The notes beneath the pieces were generated by a model that was not told where the DNA came from, did not search any database, and saw only the letters and a list, made by a program, of their open reading frames with translations. From Ectopseudomonas toyotomiensis (GTDB lineage Bacteria > Pseudomonadota > Gammaproteobacteria > Pseudomonadales > Pseudomonadaceae), in NCBI RefSeq assembly GCF_900115695.1, contig NZ_FOXK01000002.1:124001-188000 (forward strand): a stretch of DNA of 64,000 bases, in the 5' to 3' direction. The position numbers and the translations under genes were made by a program. Position 1 is the stretch's first letter. Every line of letters starts with the position of its first letter. Of this stretch, positions 7,532 to 15,932 are shown one piece after another.

Positions 7532-9318
7532 GCTATCAGGCGCCATTGCGCGATATGCGCTTCGTCCTGCACGAACTGTTCGACGCTGCCGGCCACTGCG
7601 AGCGTCTGGGTAACGGCCTGGATCGCGAGCTGATCGACGGCGTGCTGGAAGAGGCGGCGGTCTTCGCTGCGGGCGAGGTCGCGCCGCTCAATCGCAACAG
7701 CGATGAGGAGGGTTGCCACCTGGAAAATGGCCAGGTCAGCACGCCCAAGGGCTTTGCCGAGGCCTACCGGCAGTACGTGGACAACGGCTGGGCGAGCATG
7801 ACCGGGCCGGTGGAACATGGCGGCCAGGGCTTTCCGCAGCTGGTGGCCTTCGCATTTCACGAGATGCTGATGGGCGCCTCGCTGTCGTTCCGCGTCTACT
7901 CCGGGCTGACCGAGGGCGCCGTGCTGGCGCTGCACAAGCACGGCAGCGAAACGCTGAAGCAGCAGTACCTGGGCAAGCTGGTCAGTGGCCAGTGGACCGG
8001 CACCATGTGTCTGACCGAGCCGCAGGCCGGCACCGATCTGGCCCTGCTGCGCACCCGCGCCGAGCCGCAGGCCGACGGCAGCTACCGCGTTAGCGGCAGC
8101 AAGATCTTTATCAGTGGTGGCGAGCAGGACATCTCCGAAAACATCGTCCATCTGGTGCTGGCGCGCCTGCCCGATGCACCTGCTGGCGTGAAGGGCATTT
8201 CATTGCTGTTGGTGCCGAAATTTATCGCTGCCGCCGACGGCACACCGGGTGAGCGCAACACGCTGTCGTGTGGCGCTATCGAGCACAAGATGGGCATCAA
8301 GGGTGCCTCCACCTGCGTGATGAACTTCGACGGTGCCACCGGTTGGCTGGTGGGCGAGGCCAACCAGGGCCTGGCCTGCATGTTCACCATGATGAACGAC
8401 GCGCGCTTTCAGGTCGGCCTGCAGGGCCTCGGCATTGGCGAGGCAGCCTTCCAGGGTGCGCTGCGCTACGCCCGTGAACGCCTGCAGTCGCGTGGTCTGG
8501 CGGGTGTGCAGGCGCCGGACAAGGCGGCCGATCCGATCATCGTTCACCCCGATGTGCGGCGCATGCTGCTGACGCAGAAGGCCTTGGTCGAGGGCAGCCG
8601 CATGCTCGCTGCCTACACCGCGCGCCAGCTTGACCTGGTGCACGGCGCCGAGTCGGCCGAGGCACGCAAGGCGGCCGGCAAGCGCGCGGCGCTGCTGATC
8701 CCTATCGTCAAGGCGTTCTTCACCGATATGGGTCAGGAAGTGGCCAGCCATGGCGTGCAGGTTTATGGCGGCCACGGCTTCATCCGCGAGTGGGGCATGG
8801 AACAACTGATGCGCGACAGCCGCATCACCCAGCTTTACGAAGGCACCAACGGTATTCAGGCGCTGGACTATATCCGCCGTAAATTGCTGGGCGACGGTGG
8901 TGCGGAGTTGTCCGCACTGCAGGCCGAGTTCAGCCAGCTGTGCGATGCCGAGGCGGATCGACGAGCCCTGGCTCAGATGGCCAGTGTGGTGCAGGCCCGC
9001 CTGGGCGAATGGCGCGAGCTAAGCACAGAAGTGATTGCCGCCTGTCAGCGCGACCCGCAGGAGATCGGCGCCACTTCGGTGGATTTTCTCCAGTACTCGG
9101 CTTATGTGCTGCTCGCCGGTTTCTGGCTGCAGGCCGCGGCGCGGGCGCAGGATGCGCTGGAGGCGGGCAGCGGCGAGGCGGCGTTCTACCAGGCCAAGCT
9201 GCACAGCGCCGAGTTCTACCTGCGCCGCGTGCTGCCGCGCGCCAGCGCGCACCGCGAAGCCCTGCTGGGAGGCGCGCAGTGCCTGATGGCCATGGATGAG
9301 GACAGTTTCGCCTTTTAG
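7528..9318 (+). CDS. Acyl-CoA dehydrogenase, long DmdC-like type
   Basis: A 596-residue FAD acyl-CoA dehydrogenase of the long class with an extra C-terminal domain, the type that includes 3-methylmercaptopropionyl-CoA dehydrogenase DmdC. Visible family motifs are MCLTEPQAGTDLALLRT (flavin/substrate loop), VYGGHGFIREWGMEQLMRD, and LYEGTNGIQALD, whose Glu is the likely catalytic base. Start ATG 7528 overlaps the previous stop and has AGGAGG upstream. It would introduce a double bond into an acyl-CoA and pass electrons to ETF. The pairing with a 3-hydroxyacyl-CoA dehydrogenase is beta-oxidation-like, but no enoyl-CoA hydratase or thiolase is present in the operon. Confidence 0.9.
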   Translation: MSYQAPLRDMRFVLHELFDAAGHCERLGNGLDRELIDGVLEEAAVFAAGEVAPLNRNSDEEGCHLENGQVSTPKGFAEAYRQYVDNGWASMTGPVEHGGQGFPQLVAFAFHEMLMGASLSFRVYSGLTEGAVLALHKHGSETLKQQYLGKLVSGQWTGTMCLTEPQAGTDLALLRTRAEPQADGSYRVSGSKIFISGGEQDISENIVHLVLARLPDAPAGVKGISLLLVPKFIAAADGTPGERNTLSCGAIEHKMGIKGASTCVMNFDGATGWLVGEANQGLACMFTMMNDARFQVGLQGLGIGEAAFQGALRYARERLQSRGLAGVQAPDKAADPIIVHPDVRRMLLTQKALVEGSRMLAAYTARQLDLVHGAESAEARKAAGKRAALLIPIVKAFFTDMGQEVASHGVQVYGGHGFIREWGMEQLMRDSRITQLYEGTNGIQALDYIRRKLLGDGGAELSALQAEFSQLCDAEADRRALAQMASVVQARLGEWRELSTEVIAACQRDPQEIGATSVDFLQYSAYVLLAGFWLQAAARAQDALEAGSGEAAFYQAKLHSAEFYLRRVLPRASAHREALLGGAQCLMAMDEDSFAF

Positions 9319-9329
9319 CGCAGATGTCT

Positions 9330-9384
9330 GTAGGAGCGGCTTGCCGGCGATGCCGGTTGTGATCGCCGGCAAGCCGGCTCCTAC
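9330..9384. repeat. REP-like extragenic palindrome
   Basis: GTAGGAGC-GGCTTGCCGGCGAT at the left end is the inverse of ATCGCCGGCAAGCC-GGCTCCTAC at the right end, with a short loop. The same element recurs at 18319-18367, so it is a dispersed Pseudomonas-type REP. Confidence 0.8.
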
Positions 9385-9396
9385 GGGCGCAGCGGC

Positions 9397-9456
9397 GTAG
9401 CCCGGATGTAATCCGGGGAAATTTGCATGACCGGTCCCGGATTTCATCCGGGCTAC
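9397..9456. repeat. Second extragenic palindrome (GTAGCCCGGAT type)
   Basis: GTAGCCCGGATGTAATCCGGG and CCCGGATTTCATCCGGGCTAC form an imperfect inverted repeat filling the rest of the gap before the alcohol dehydrogenase ribosome site. It is a different family from the adjacent REP. Confidence 0.75.
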
Positions 9457-9473
9457 AACAAGAGGAGCACCCC

Positions 9474-10637
9474 ATGCACCCTTTCAGCTTCGCCACCACC
9501 GCACAGATTCTTTGCGAATCCGGCGCCAGTCTGCGTCTGGCCGAACTCTGCCGCGAGCGCGGCGCCCGACGCGTGCTGATCGTCACTGACCCGGGCATCA
9601 TCCGCCTGGGCTTGCTGGAACCCTTGCTGCCGGGCTTCGCCCGCGCTGGCATGAGCGTGCAGGTGTTCGACCAGGTGCTGGCCGACCCGCCCGAGACCGT
9701 GGTGCTGGCCGCCGTGACCCAGGCCCGCGAGCTGCAGGCGGAGCTGGTGGTCGGCTTCGGTGGCGGCAGCTCGATGGACGTGGCCAAGCTGGTGGCCTTG
9801 TTGGCCCATCCCGACTGCACCCAGGCGCTGAGCGAGATCTACGGCGTGGGCAATGCCCGCGGTCGGCGCCTGCCACTGATCCAGGTGCCGACCACCGCCG
9901 GAACCGGCTCGGAGGTGACGCCGATCGCCATCGTCACCACCGGCGAGACCACCAAGATGGGTGTGGTTTCGCCGCTGCTGCTGCCGGATCTGGCGTTGCT
10001 CGATGCCGACCTGACCCTCGGCCTGCCAGCGGCGGTCACCGCGGCCACCGGCGTCGACGCCATGGTGCATGCCATCGAGGCCTACACCAGCGCGCTGAAG
10101 AAGAACCCGCTTTCCGACCTGTTGGCGCGCGAAGCGCTGCGTCTGCTGGCGGCCAATCTCGATGAGGTAGTGCGCAACGGCAGCAACCGCGAGGCACGTC
10201 AGGCCATGCTGCTCGGCGCCTGTCTGGCCGGGCAGGCCTTCGCCAACGCGCCGGTGGCGGCGGTGCATGCCCTGGCCTATCCCCTGGGCGGGCATTTCCA
10301 CATCCCTCACGGGCTGTCCAACGCCCTGGTGCTGCCACAGGTGCTGGCCTTCAATGCGCCGGTGGCTGCGCCGCTGTATGCCGAGTTGGCGCCGCTGGTA
10401 CTGGGCGAGCAGTTGCGGGCCGGCAGTGCGGCGGCGCAGACCGAGCAGTTGATCGAGGCGCTGGCAGCTTTCAGTCTGCGCAGCGGCCTGCCGACGCGGT
10501 TGCGCGACGCCGGAGTGAGCGAGGTCATGTTGCCCACGCTGGCGGCGGACGCCATGCTGCAGCAGCGTCTGCTGGTGAACAATCCGCGTGAGATGAACGA
10601 GCAGCAGGCCCTGTCCATATACCAGGCAGCCTACTGA
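9474..10637 (+). CDS. Iron-containing alcohol dehydrogenase
   Basis: A 387-residue group III (iron-type) alcohol dehydrogenase. The NAD-binding loop is GFGGGSSMDVAK, followed by TTAGTGSEVTPIAI; metal ligands are the Asp and His of GVDAMVHAIEAY and the two His of HALAYPLGGHFHIPHGLSNA. Start ATG 9474 follows AGAGGAG at good distance; the upstream 155-bp gap holds two palindromic repeats, so it may be partly uncoupled from the acyl-CoA dehydrogenase. It would interconvert an alcohol and an aldehyde (or a hydroxy- and keto-acid) with NAD(H). It shares strand with, and lies inside, the acyl-CoA gene group. Confidence 0.9.
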   Translation: MHPFSFATTAQILCESGASLRLAELCRERGARRVLIVTDPGIIRLGLLEPLLPGFARAGMSVQVFDQVLADPPETVVLAAVTQARELQAELVVGFGGGSSMDVAKLVALLAHPDCTQALSEIYGVGNARGRRLPLIQVPTTAGTGSEVTPIAIVTTGETTKMGVVSPLLLPDLALLDADLTLGLPAAVTAATGVDAMVHAIEAYTSALKKNPLSDLLAREALRLLAANLDEVVRNGSNREARQAMLLGACLAGQAFANAPVAAVHALAYPLGGHFHIPHGLSNALVLPQVLAFNAPVAAPLYAELAPLVLGEQLRAGSAAAQTEQLIEALAAFSLRSGLPTRLRDAGVSEVMLPTLAADAMLQQRLLVNNPREMNEQQALSIYQAAY

Positions 10638-10651
10638 CATTCATCGCGATT

Positions 10652-10714
10652 GGTGCGCATGGCGCACCCTACCGGGCCGGCGCCATCCCTGCCGTAGGGT
10701 GCGCCGCGCGCACC
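10652..10714. repeat. Extragenic palindrome, GTAGGGTGCGC family
   Basis: GGTGCGCATGGCGCACCCTAC (10652-10672) is the near inverse of GTAGGGTGCGCCGCGCGCACC (10694-10714). Family members occur at 11182, 20543, 22740 and 44783 in this window. Confidence 0.8.
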
Positions 10715-10736
10715 GAAGCCACTCCAAGGATCATCG

Positions 10737-11171
10737 ATGAACCAACCCCAACACCTGCGTGGCGACTACCGTCACTTCCAGTCGATCACCACGCGCTGGC
10801 ACGACAACGACATCTATGGCCACGTCAACAACGTGACCTACTACAGCTACTTCGACAGCGCGGTGAATGCCTACCTGATCGCCGAGGGTGGTCTGGATAT
10901 CCATGGCGGCGAGGTGGTCGGCTTCGTGGTCAGCTCAAGCTGCGACTACTTCGCCTCCATCGCCTTCCCCGATGCCATCGAGGTGGGGCTGCGCGTCGGC
11001 AAGCTGGGCAACAGTTCGGTGCAGTACGAGCTGGCAATCTTCAAGGTGGGCGAAGAGCAGGCCTGCGCCGCTGGGCGTTTCGTCCACGTGTTCGTAGATC
11101 GTGCGAGCAATCGCCCCGTAGCGATCCCCGAGACCTTGCGTGCAGCGATGGCGGCATTGCGGGTGGATTGA
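10737..11171 (+). CDS. Acyl-CoA thioesterase, 4-hydroxybenzoyl-CoA type
   Basis: A 144-residue hotdog-fold thioesterase. The motif RWHDNDIYGHVNNVTYYSYF near residue 20-40 holds the catalytic Asp of the 4-hydroxybenzoyl-CoA thioesterase/YbgC family. It would hydrolyse an acyl- or aroyl-CoA to the free acid. The gene is the last of the plus-strand run that starts at 6290, separated from the alcohol dehydrogenase by a palindromic repeat. Together with the dehydrogenases, it suggests release of a CoA-bound product. An ATG directly after ATCATCG is used with a weak ribosome site (AAGGATC). Confidence 0.85.
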   Translation: MNQPQHLRGDYRHFQSITTRWHDNDIYGHVNNVTYYSYFDSAVNAYLIAEGGLDIHGGEVVGFVVSSSCDYFASIAFPDAIEVGLRVGKLGNSSVQYELAIFKVGEEQACAAGRFVHVFVDRASNRPVAIPETLRAAMAALRVD

Positions 11172-11181
11172 AACTCGCGCC

Positions 11182-11199
11182 GGGTGCGCCGTGCGCACC
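11182..11199. repeat. Solo arm of the GTAGGGTGCGC palindrome family
   Basis: GGGTGCGCCGTGCGCACC lies between the thioesterase and the DUF2157-like gene. It is one arm of the element seen in two-armed form at 10652 and 20543. Confidence 0.55.
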
Positions 11200-11249
11200 T
11201 TCTGGCTCGGCCTGCTAGGCTGTGGGCAATTATCCGCCAGGGAGTGCCC

Positions 11250-12314
11250 ATGTCCGATCTCGAGCGTGAGCAGGCGCAGCAGCGCGCCGCCCGCATCGCC
11301 GCCTTCCGTGAGGAGCTGGACGAGCTGCGCCGCGAGCAGGTGCTGCAACTGAGCGAGGCGCAGGAACAGGCGGTCACCGCCCATCATCGGCAATTGCTGA
11401 CGTATTACCGGCAGACCCTGGACATCGACGCCGATGCCCGCGCGCGCCAGCTATCACTGGGCATGCGCCTGGCCTCGCTGTTCGGTGCGCTGGCGCTGGC
11501 GGCCGGGTTGTTTTTCCTGTTCTACCAGTTCTGGGGGCTGTTCGATGTTGCCGCTCAGGTCGCCATTCTCCTCGGCAGCAGCCTCGGCAGTCTGCTGCTG
11601 TGCTTTTGGCTACAGGTCCGCGACACCTCTGGCTATTACGCCAAGCTGGCCGCCGTGCTGGCGTTCGTCTGCTTCGTGCTGAACCTGTCGATGCTCGGGC
11701 AGATCTTCAATATCACCCCTTCGGACAAGGCCCTGCTGCCCTGGGGAGCGCTGGCGCTGCTATTGGCCTACCAGTGTCGCCAGCGCCTGCTGTTGGTGGT
11801 GGCGTTGCTCTGCTTCGGTCTGTTCGTCGCGGCTCGCCTTGGCGACTGGGGGGGCTGGCACTGGTGGTCGCTGGGCGAACGGCCGGAGCTGTTCATGCCG
11901 CTGACGGCGCTGCTGCTCGTCCCGCAATGGCTCGATCAGCGGCGCTATGCGGGGTTCGCCGCCTGCTACCGAGTGGTCGGCTTGCTCTACCTGCTCGGCC
12001 CGGTGCTGGTGCTCTCCTACTGGGGCGGCGGCAGCTATCTTGACTGGTCGACGGGCTGGATCGAGGCGTTCTACCAGACGCTCGGCTTCGTCCTCGCTGG
12101 GCTGACCATATGGCTCGGCATTCGCCGCGGCTGGGGTGAGGTGGTCAACACTGGTCTGGTCTTCGCGTTGATCATGCTCTTCGCCAAGCTGTTCGACTGG
12201 TGGTGGCAGTTGCTGCCGCGCTACCTGTTCTTCCTCCTGCTCGGGCTGATCGCTGTGCTGCTGCTGGTGATGCTGCAACGCTGGCGGCGCAGCGCGCCGG
12301 GAGGTGCGCAATGA
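11250..12314 (+). CDS. DUF2157-like polytopic membrane protein
   Basis: A 354-residue protein with a soluble, charged N-terminal stretch of about 70 residues (MSDLEREQAQQRAARIAAFR...) followed by roughly ten hydrophobic segments. The layout matches the DUF2157 family of inner-membrane proteins, for which I know no established function. Its ATG at 11250 follows CCAGGGAG. The next gene overlaps it by four bases (ATGA), and the homologous pair is usually kept together, so the two products probably work together in the membrane. Confidence 0.75.
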   Translation: MSDLEREQAQQRAARIAAFREELDELRREQVLQLSEAQEQAVTAHHRQLLTYYRQTLDIDADARARQLSLGMRLASLFGALALAAGLFFLFYQFWGLFDVAAQVAILLGSSLGSLLLCFWLQVRDTSGYYAKLAAVLAFVCFVLNLSMLGQIFNITPSDKALLPWGALALLLAYQCRQRLLLVVALLCFGLFVAARLGDWGGWHWWSLGERPELFMPLTALLLVPQWLDQRRYAGFAACYRVVGLLYLLGPVLVLSYWGGGSYLDWSTGWIEAFYQTLGFVLAGLTIWLGIRRGWGEVVNTGLVFALIMLFAKLFDWWWQLLPRYLFFLLLGLIAVLLLVMLQRWRRSAPGGAQ

Positions 12315-13078
12315 AGCGGTCAGCGTGGCTTGCTCTCAGCGTGGTGCTGTTGAGCAATGCCGTCGCCCTGGGTAGCGTCTGGTACAACCGCAGTGGCGAG
12401 CCCGAGGCGCAACTGCTGCTCAGCGAGCGTGAGCTGCAGCGCGTCTACGGTGGCTGGTTGCGCGATGAGGACGATGGTGTGCTGCGCCTGCAACTGAGCT
12501 GGCAGCGCCCCGGTGATGGCTGGCAGTTGCCCTGGCTGGATGAGGCCAAGCTGCGCGAGCTGGGGTTCTCTGCCACCGATGAACGAGCCTTGAACAGGCA
12601 GACAGCACGCGAAGTCTGGTTGGTGTTGGAGCTGGATGGGCCGTTGTACCGACATCAGGTCGAACAGGCTCGCCAGGCACTGGTCGCTGCTGAAGCCGAA
12701 TTGAATGCCAAGCCCGAGAGTGAGGTTTTGCGGCAGGAACGTGATGATCGCCAGCGTCGTTTGCAATTCGTCGAGCAGCAGGCCAGCCGTCTGATGCTGG
12801 TGGATACGGGCGTGGATGCACAGGTACTGCGTCAGAGCTGGCCGGATCGGCGGCGCCAGGTATTACTGACCGGAAGTATCGAGCCTTACCGCCACGGTGC
12901 CGAGGCCGGTTATGGCGCGACCATTCGCCTGGAAAATGATCGCCTGAGTGTTCCCTATGCTTATCGCGAGCTGGCGCGTGGCTGGGAGCGTAACTATGAA
13001 CAAACAGGGTTCAAGGCGCAGGTAGAAGTGGCCTTCGGTCGTCGCCATGAACCCTGGGTGCTCAGTATCCGTCAGTGA
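12311..13078 (+). CDS. DUF4824-like membrane-anchored protein
   Basis: A 255-residue protein starting MKRSAWLALSVVLLSNAVAL, a single N-terminal anchor or uncleaved signal, so the bulk should be periplasmic. The middle (residues ~115-165) is predicted coiled coil rich in Glu, Gln and Arg. I think it belongs to the DUF4824 (GDYXXLXY) group; it contains the sequence VPYAYRELARGW near the C-terminus. It is translationally coupled to the DUF2157-like gene through ATGA at 12311. Its stop overlaps the stop of the convergent glycine-rich gene by seven bases. Function unknown. Confidence 0.7.
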   Translation: MKRSAWLALSVVLLSNAVALGSVWYNRSGEPEAQLLLSERELQRVYGGWLRDEDDGVLRLQLSWQRPGDGWQLPWLDEAKLRELGFSATDERALNRQTAREVWLVLELDGPLYRHQVEQARQALVAAEAELNAKPESEVLRQERDDRQRRLQFVEQQASRLMLVDTGVDAQVLRQSWPDRRRQVLLTGSIEPYRHGAEAGYGATIRLENDRLSVPYAYRELARGWERNYEQTGFKAQVEVAFGRRHEPWVLSIRQ

Positions 13079-13506
13079 CGGCGCCAGTGCTTGTGGTGCT
13101 TCTTGTGTTTCTTGCCGTGGTAATGGCGGTGATGCTTGCCGCGACGGTCATCGTCGTAGCTGGCATTGCCCATGTAGTTGCCCAGTGCACCACCGGCGCC
13201 GCCACCGACTGCCGCACCGACCACACCGCCGGTGTTGCCGCCGACCTGCTGACCGACGACGTTGCCGCCGGCAGCGCCCAGCGCGCCGCCAATGGCGGCT
13301 TCGGTACGACTGCGACGGTCTGCACCGACCATGCTACCGGCTGCGCCGCCGAGACCGGCGCCGACCGCCGCGCCAGTGTTGCCGCCGACCTGCTGACCAA
13401 CCATCGCGCCCACTGCGCCGCCCAAACCGGCTTCGGTACTGCCTGCAAAGGCAAAGCCACCGCTGCTCAGGCCAAGGGAAAGAAAGAACAGTTGCAGAGA
13501 CTTCAT
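13072..13506 (-). CDS. Secreted glycine-zipper protein with His/Lys-rich tail
   Basis: A 144-residue protein with a signal peptide (MKSLQLFFLSLGLSSGGFAF, cleavage near AFA-GS). The body is a glycine-zipper duplicated inside the protein: VGQQVGGNTGAAVGAGLGG and VGQQVGGNTGGVVGAAVGGG are near copies about 40 residues apart. The C-terminus is a strongly basic tail (HHRHYHGKKHKKHHKHWRRH) that could bind metal, nucleic acid or phospholipid head groups. Start ATG 13506 is chosen over 13521 because the signal peptide begins there. Such glycine-zipper proteins are usually outer-membrane associated; the function of this one is not known. Confidence 0.75.
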   Translation of the reverse strand: MKSLQLFFLSLGLSSGGFAFAGSTEAGLGGAVGAMVGQQVGGNTGAAVGAGLGGAAGSMVGADRRSRTEAAIGGALGAAGGNVVGQQVGGNTGGVVGAAVGGGAGGALGNYMGNASYDDDRRGKHHRHYHGKKHKKHHKHWRRH

Positions 13507-13592
13507 GGACACCTCGATCATAGGATTCGCCGGCCAATGGCGAGCGTTACGCCATTGACCGGTGATTTGCGCAGGAGGTTCCTGGCCGCCTG

Positions 13593-15932
13593 TCAGCTCG
13601 CTGCGCTACTACTCAGCAGATTGCCGCCGCTGGCGGCCTGCAGGCGAATGGCGACGAACTTCGAAGTCGGTGTGCTGCTGCCGACACCAGCACTTTCCAG
13701 CGGTACCAGCGGGTTGGCCTCGGGGAAGTAGGCCGCGGCCTGGCCGGCCGGGATGTCGAAGGCGAGCAGGGTGAAGCCGCTGACGCGACGCTCGATGCCA
13801 TCGTTCCACAGCGAGCGGATGTCCACCTTCTGCCCGGGCTTGAAGCCCAGGCGGAGGATGTCCGCCTCGTTGGCGAAGAGCACGTCGCGCTGGCCGCGCA
13901 CACCCCGGTAGCGGTCGTCGAGGCCGTACACCGTGGTGTTGTACTGGTCGTGCGAGCGCAGGGTCTGCAGGATCAGATCCGGCGTTTCACCGCTTTCGCG
14001 TACCTGCGGGGGCAGCAGGTCGGCGAGCAGAGCATTGGCCTTGAAGTTGGCCTTGCCGGACGCGGTCTTCCACTGCCGTGCGCCGGCCGAGTTGCCGAGG
14101 TAGAAACCGCCGGGGTGAGCGACGCGCTGGTTGAAGTCATGGAAGCCGGGGATGGTGTCGGCGATCAGCTCGCGGATGCGGTCGTAGTCGGCGATCAGCG
14201 CGTCCCAGTCCACCGGATGGTTGCCCAAGGTGGCCTTGGCGATACCGGCAACGATGGCCGGCTCCGAGCGCATCTCGCTGCCGGCCAGCGGCTCGAGCTG
14301 GCCGTAGGAAGCGTGGATCATGCTGAACGAGTCTTCCACCGTCACCGCCTGCGGGCCGCCGGCCTGGTGGTCGATATCGGTACGGCCAAGGCACGGCAGG
14401 ATCAGCGCGTCACGGCCGACAGTGAGGTGACTGCGGTTGAGCTTGGTGCTGATCTGCACGGTGAGGTCGCAGCTCTGCAGCGCCTTGTGCGTGCGCGGGC
14501 TGTCCGGTGTGGCCTGGGCGAAGTTGCCGCCGAGGCCGATGAACACCTTGGCCTGGCCGTCGACCATGGCGTTGATCGCCTCGACCGTGTTGTGACCGTT
14601 CTCGCGCGGCACCTTGAACTGGAAGCGTTTTTCGATGGCATCGAGCAGCGTCACGGGCGGGCGGTCGTTGATGCCCATGGTACGGTCGCCCTGCACGTTG
14701 CTGTGGCCGCGCACCGGGCACAGGCCGGCGCCGGGGCGGCCGAGGTTGCCGCGCAGCAGTTGCAGGTTGACGATTTCCTGGATAGTGGCCACCGAGTGGT
14801 GGTGCTGGGTGATGCCCATGGCCCAGCAGATGATCACGCGTTCGGCGCGGCGATACATGCGCGCAGCCTGTTCGATCTCCAGCAGGCTGAGGCCGGACTG
14901 GGCTTGCAGCGCCTCCCAGCTGCAATCGTCGAGCAGCTGCAGATAGGCCTCGACGCCGTCGGTGTGTTCGGCGATGAAGGCATGATCGAACACTGCCGGT
15001 TCGCCCTTGGCCTGCGCTTCGCGCTCCCACTGCAGGAGGAACTTGGCGATGCCGCGCAGGGCGGCCATGTCGCCGCCCAGCGCCGGACGGAAGAACGCGG
15101 TATTCAGTGGCTCGGAGCCGTTGGTGAGCATCTCCAGCGCGTGCTGCGGATGCTGGAAGCGTTCCAGACCACGCTCCTTCAGCGGGTTGAAGCAGACCAC
15201 CTGGGCGCCGCGTTTGACCGCTTCACGCAGCGGCTCGAGCATGCGCGGGTGATTGGTGCCAGGGTTCTGACCGAGCACGAAGATGGCGTCGGCATGCTCG
15301 AAATCGTTGAAGGTCACGCTGCCCTTGCCGATCCCCACGCTCTGGCCGAGGGCGACGCCGCTGGCCTCGTGGCACATGTTCGAGCAGTCGGGGAAGTTGT
15401 TGGTGCCGTAGGCGCGCACGAACAACTGGTAGAGAAACGCCGCCTCGTTGCTGGCGCGGCCGGAGGTGTAGAACTCGGCATGATCCGGGCTTGGCAGCGC
15501 CTGGAGGTGCCCGGCGATCAGGGCGAAGGCGTCATCCCAACTGGTCTGCACATAGCGATCGGTGCTGGCGTCGTAGCGCATCGGATGCGTCAGGCGACCC
15601 TGGTACTCGAGCCAGTAGTCACTCTGCTCGCGCAGTTGGCTGACCGTGTAGCGGGCGAAGAAGGCTGGATCGACACGACGTTTGGTGGCTTCCCAGTTGA
15701 CCGCCTTGGCGCCGTTCTCGCAGAACTTGATGTGACCGTCCTCGGGCGAATCGCCCCAGGCGCAGCCGGGGCAGTCGAATCCGCCGTTCTGGTTGGTCTT
15801 GAGCAGCGCGCGCAGGTTCTTGAACGGCTGTTTGCTGTCCAGCCAGAAGCGGGTGACGGCGTTCAGTGCGCCCCAGCCAGCGGCCGGGCCTTTGTAGGGC
15901 TTGTAACGGGGATTGACGGGTTGCAGGCTCAT
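13593..15932 (-). CDS. FdhF/YdeP-family molybdopterin oxidoreductase
   Basis: A 779-residue molybdopterin oxidoreductase. The N-terminus has the family motif DCPGCAWGDSPEDGH, and a Cys in NMCHEASGVALG is at the position of the molybdenum ligand in formate dehydrogenases. Further cofactor loops include VLGQNPGTNHPRM and GMGITQHHHSVATI-like sequence. YdeP relatives are annotated as formate dehydrogenase-like; E. coli YdeP is linked to acid resistance. There is no electron-transfer subunit next to it. The start overlaps the fdhD stop by four bases, so FdhD, which sulfurates the cofactor of formate dehydrogenases, is made just before it. True substrate not proven. Confidence 0.88.
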   Translation of the reverse strand: MSLQPVNPRYKPYKGPAAGWGALNAVTRFWLDSKQPFKNLRALLKTNQNGGFDCPGCAWGDSPEDGHIKFCENGAKAVNWEATKRRVDPAFFARYTVSQLREQSDYWLEYQGRLTHPMRYDASTDRYVQTSWDDAFALIAGHLQALPSPDHAEFYTSGRASNEAAFLYQLFVRAYGTNNFPDCSNMCHEASGVALGQSVGIGKGSVTFNDFEHADAIFVLGQNPGTNHPRMLEPLREAVKRGAQVVCFNPLKERGLERFQHPQHALEMLTNGSEPLNTAFFRPALGGDMAALRGIAKFLLQWEREAQAKGEPAVFDHAFIAEHTDGVEAYLQLLDDCSWEALQAQSGLSLLEIEQAARMYRRAERVIICWAMGITQHHHSVATIQEIVNLQLLRGNLGRPGAGLCPVRGHSNVQGDRTMGINDRPPVTLLDAIEKRFQFKVPRENGHNTVEAINAMVDGQAKVFIGLGGNFAQATPDSPRTHKALQSCDLTVQISTKLNRSHLTVGRDALILPCLGRTDIDHQAGGPQAVTVEDSFSMIHASYGQLEPLAGSEMRSEPAIVAGIAKATLGNHPVDWDALIADYDRIRELIADTIPGFHDFNQRVAHPGGFYLGNSAGARQWKTASGKANFKANALLADLLPPQVRESGETPDLILQTLRSHDQYNTTVYGLDDRYRGVRGQRDVLFANEADILRLGFKPGQKVDIRSLWNDGIERRVSGFTLLAFDIPAGQAAAYFPEANPLVPLESAGVGSSTPTSKFVAIRLQAASGGNLLSSSAAS

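Noticed and set aside
9330..9456. Insertion sequence ends flanking the alcohol dehydrogenase gene
   Set aside because: The two palindromes belong to different families, have no transposase or target duplication and occur elsewhere singly.
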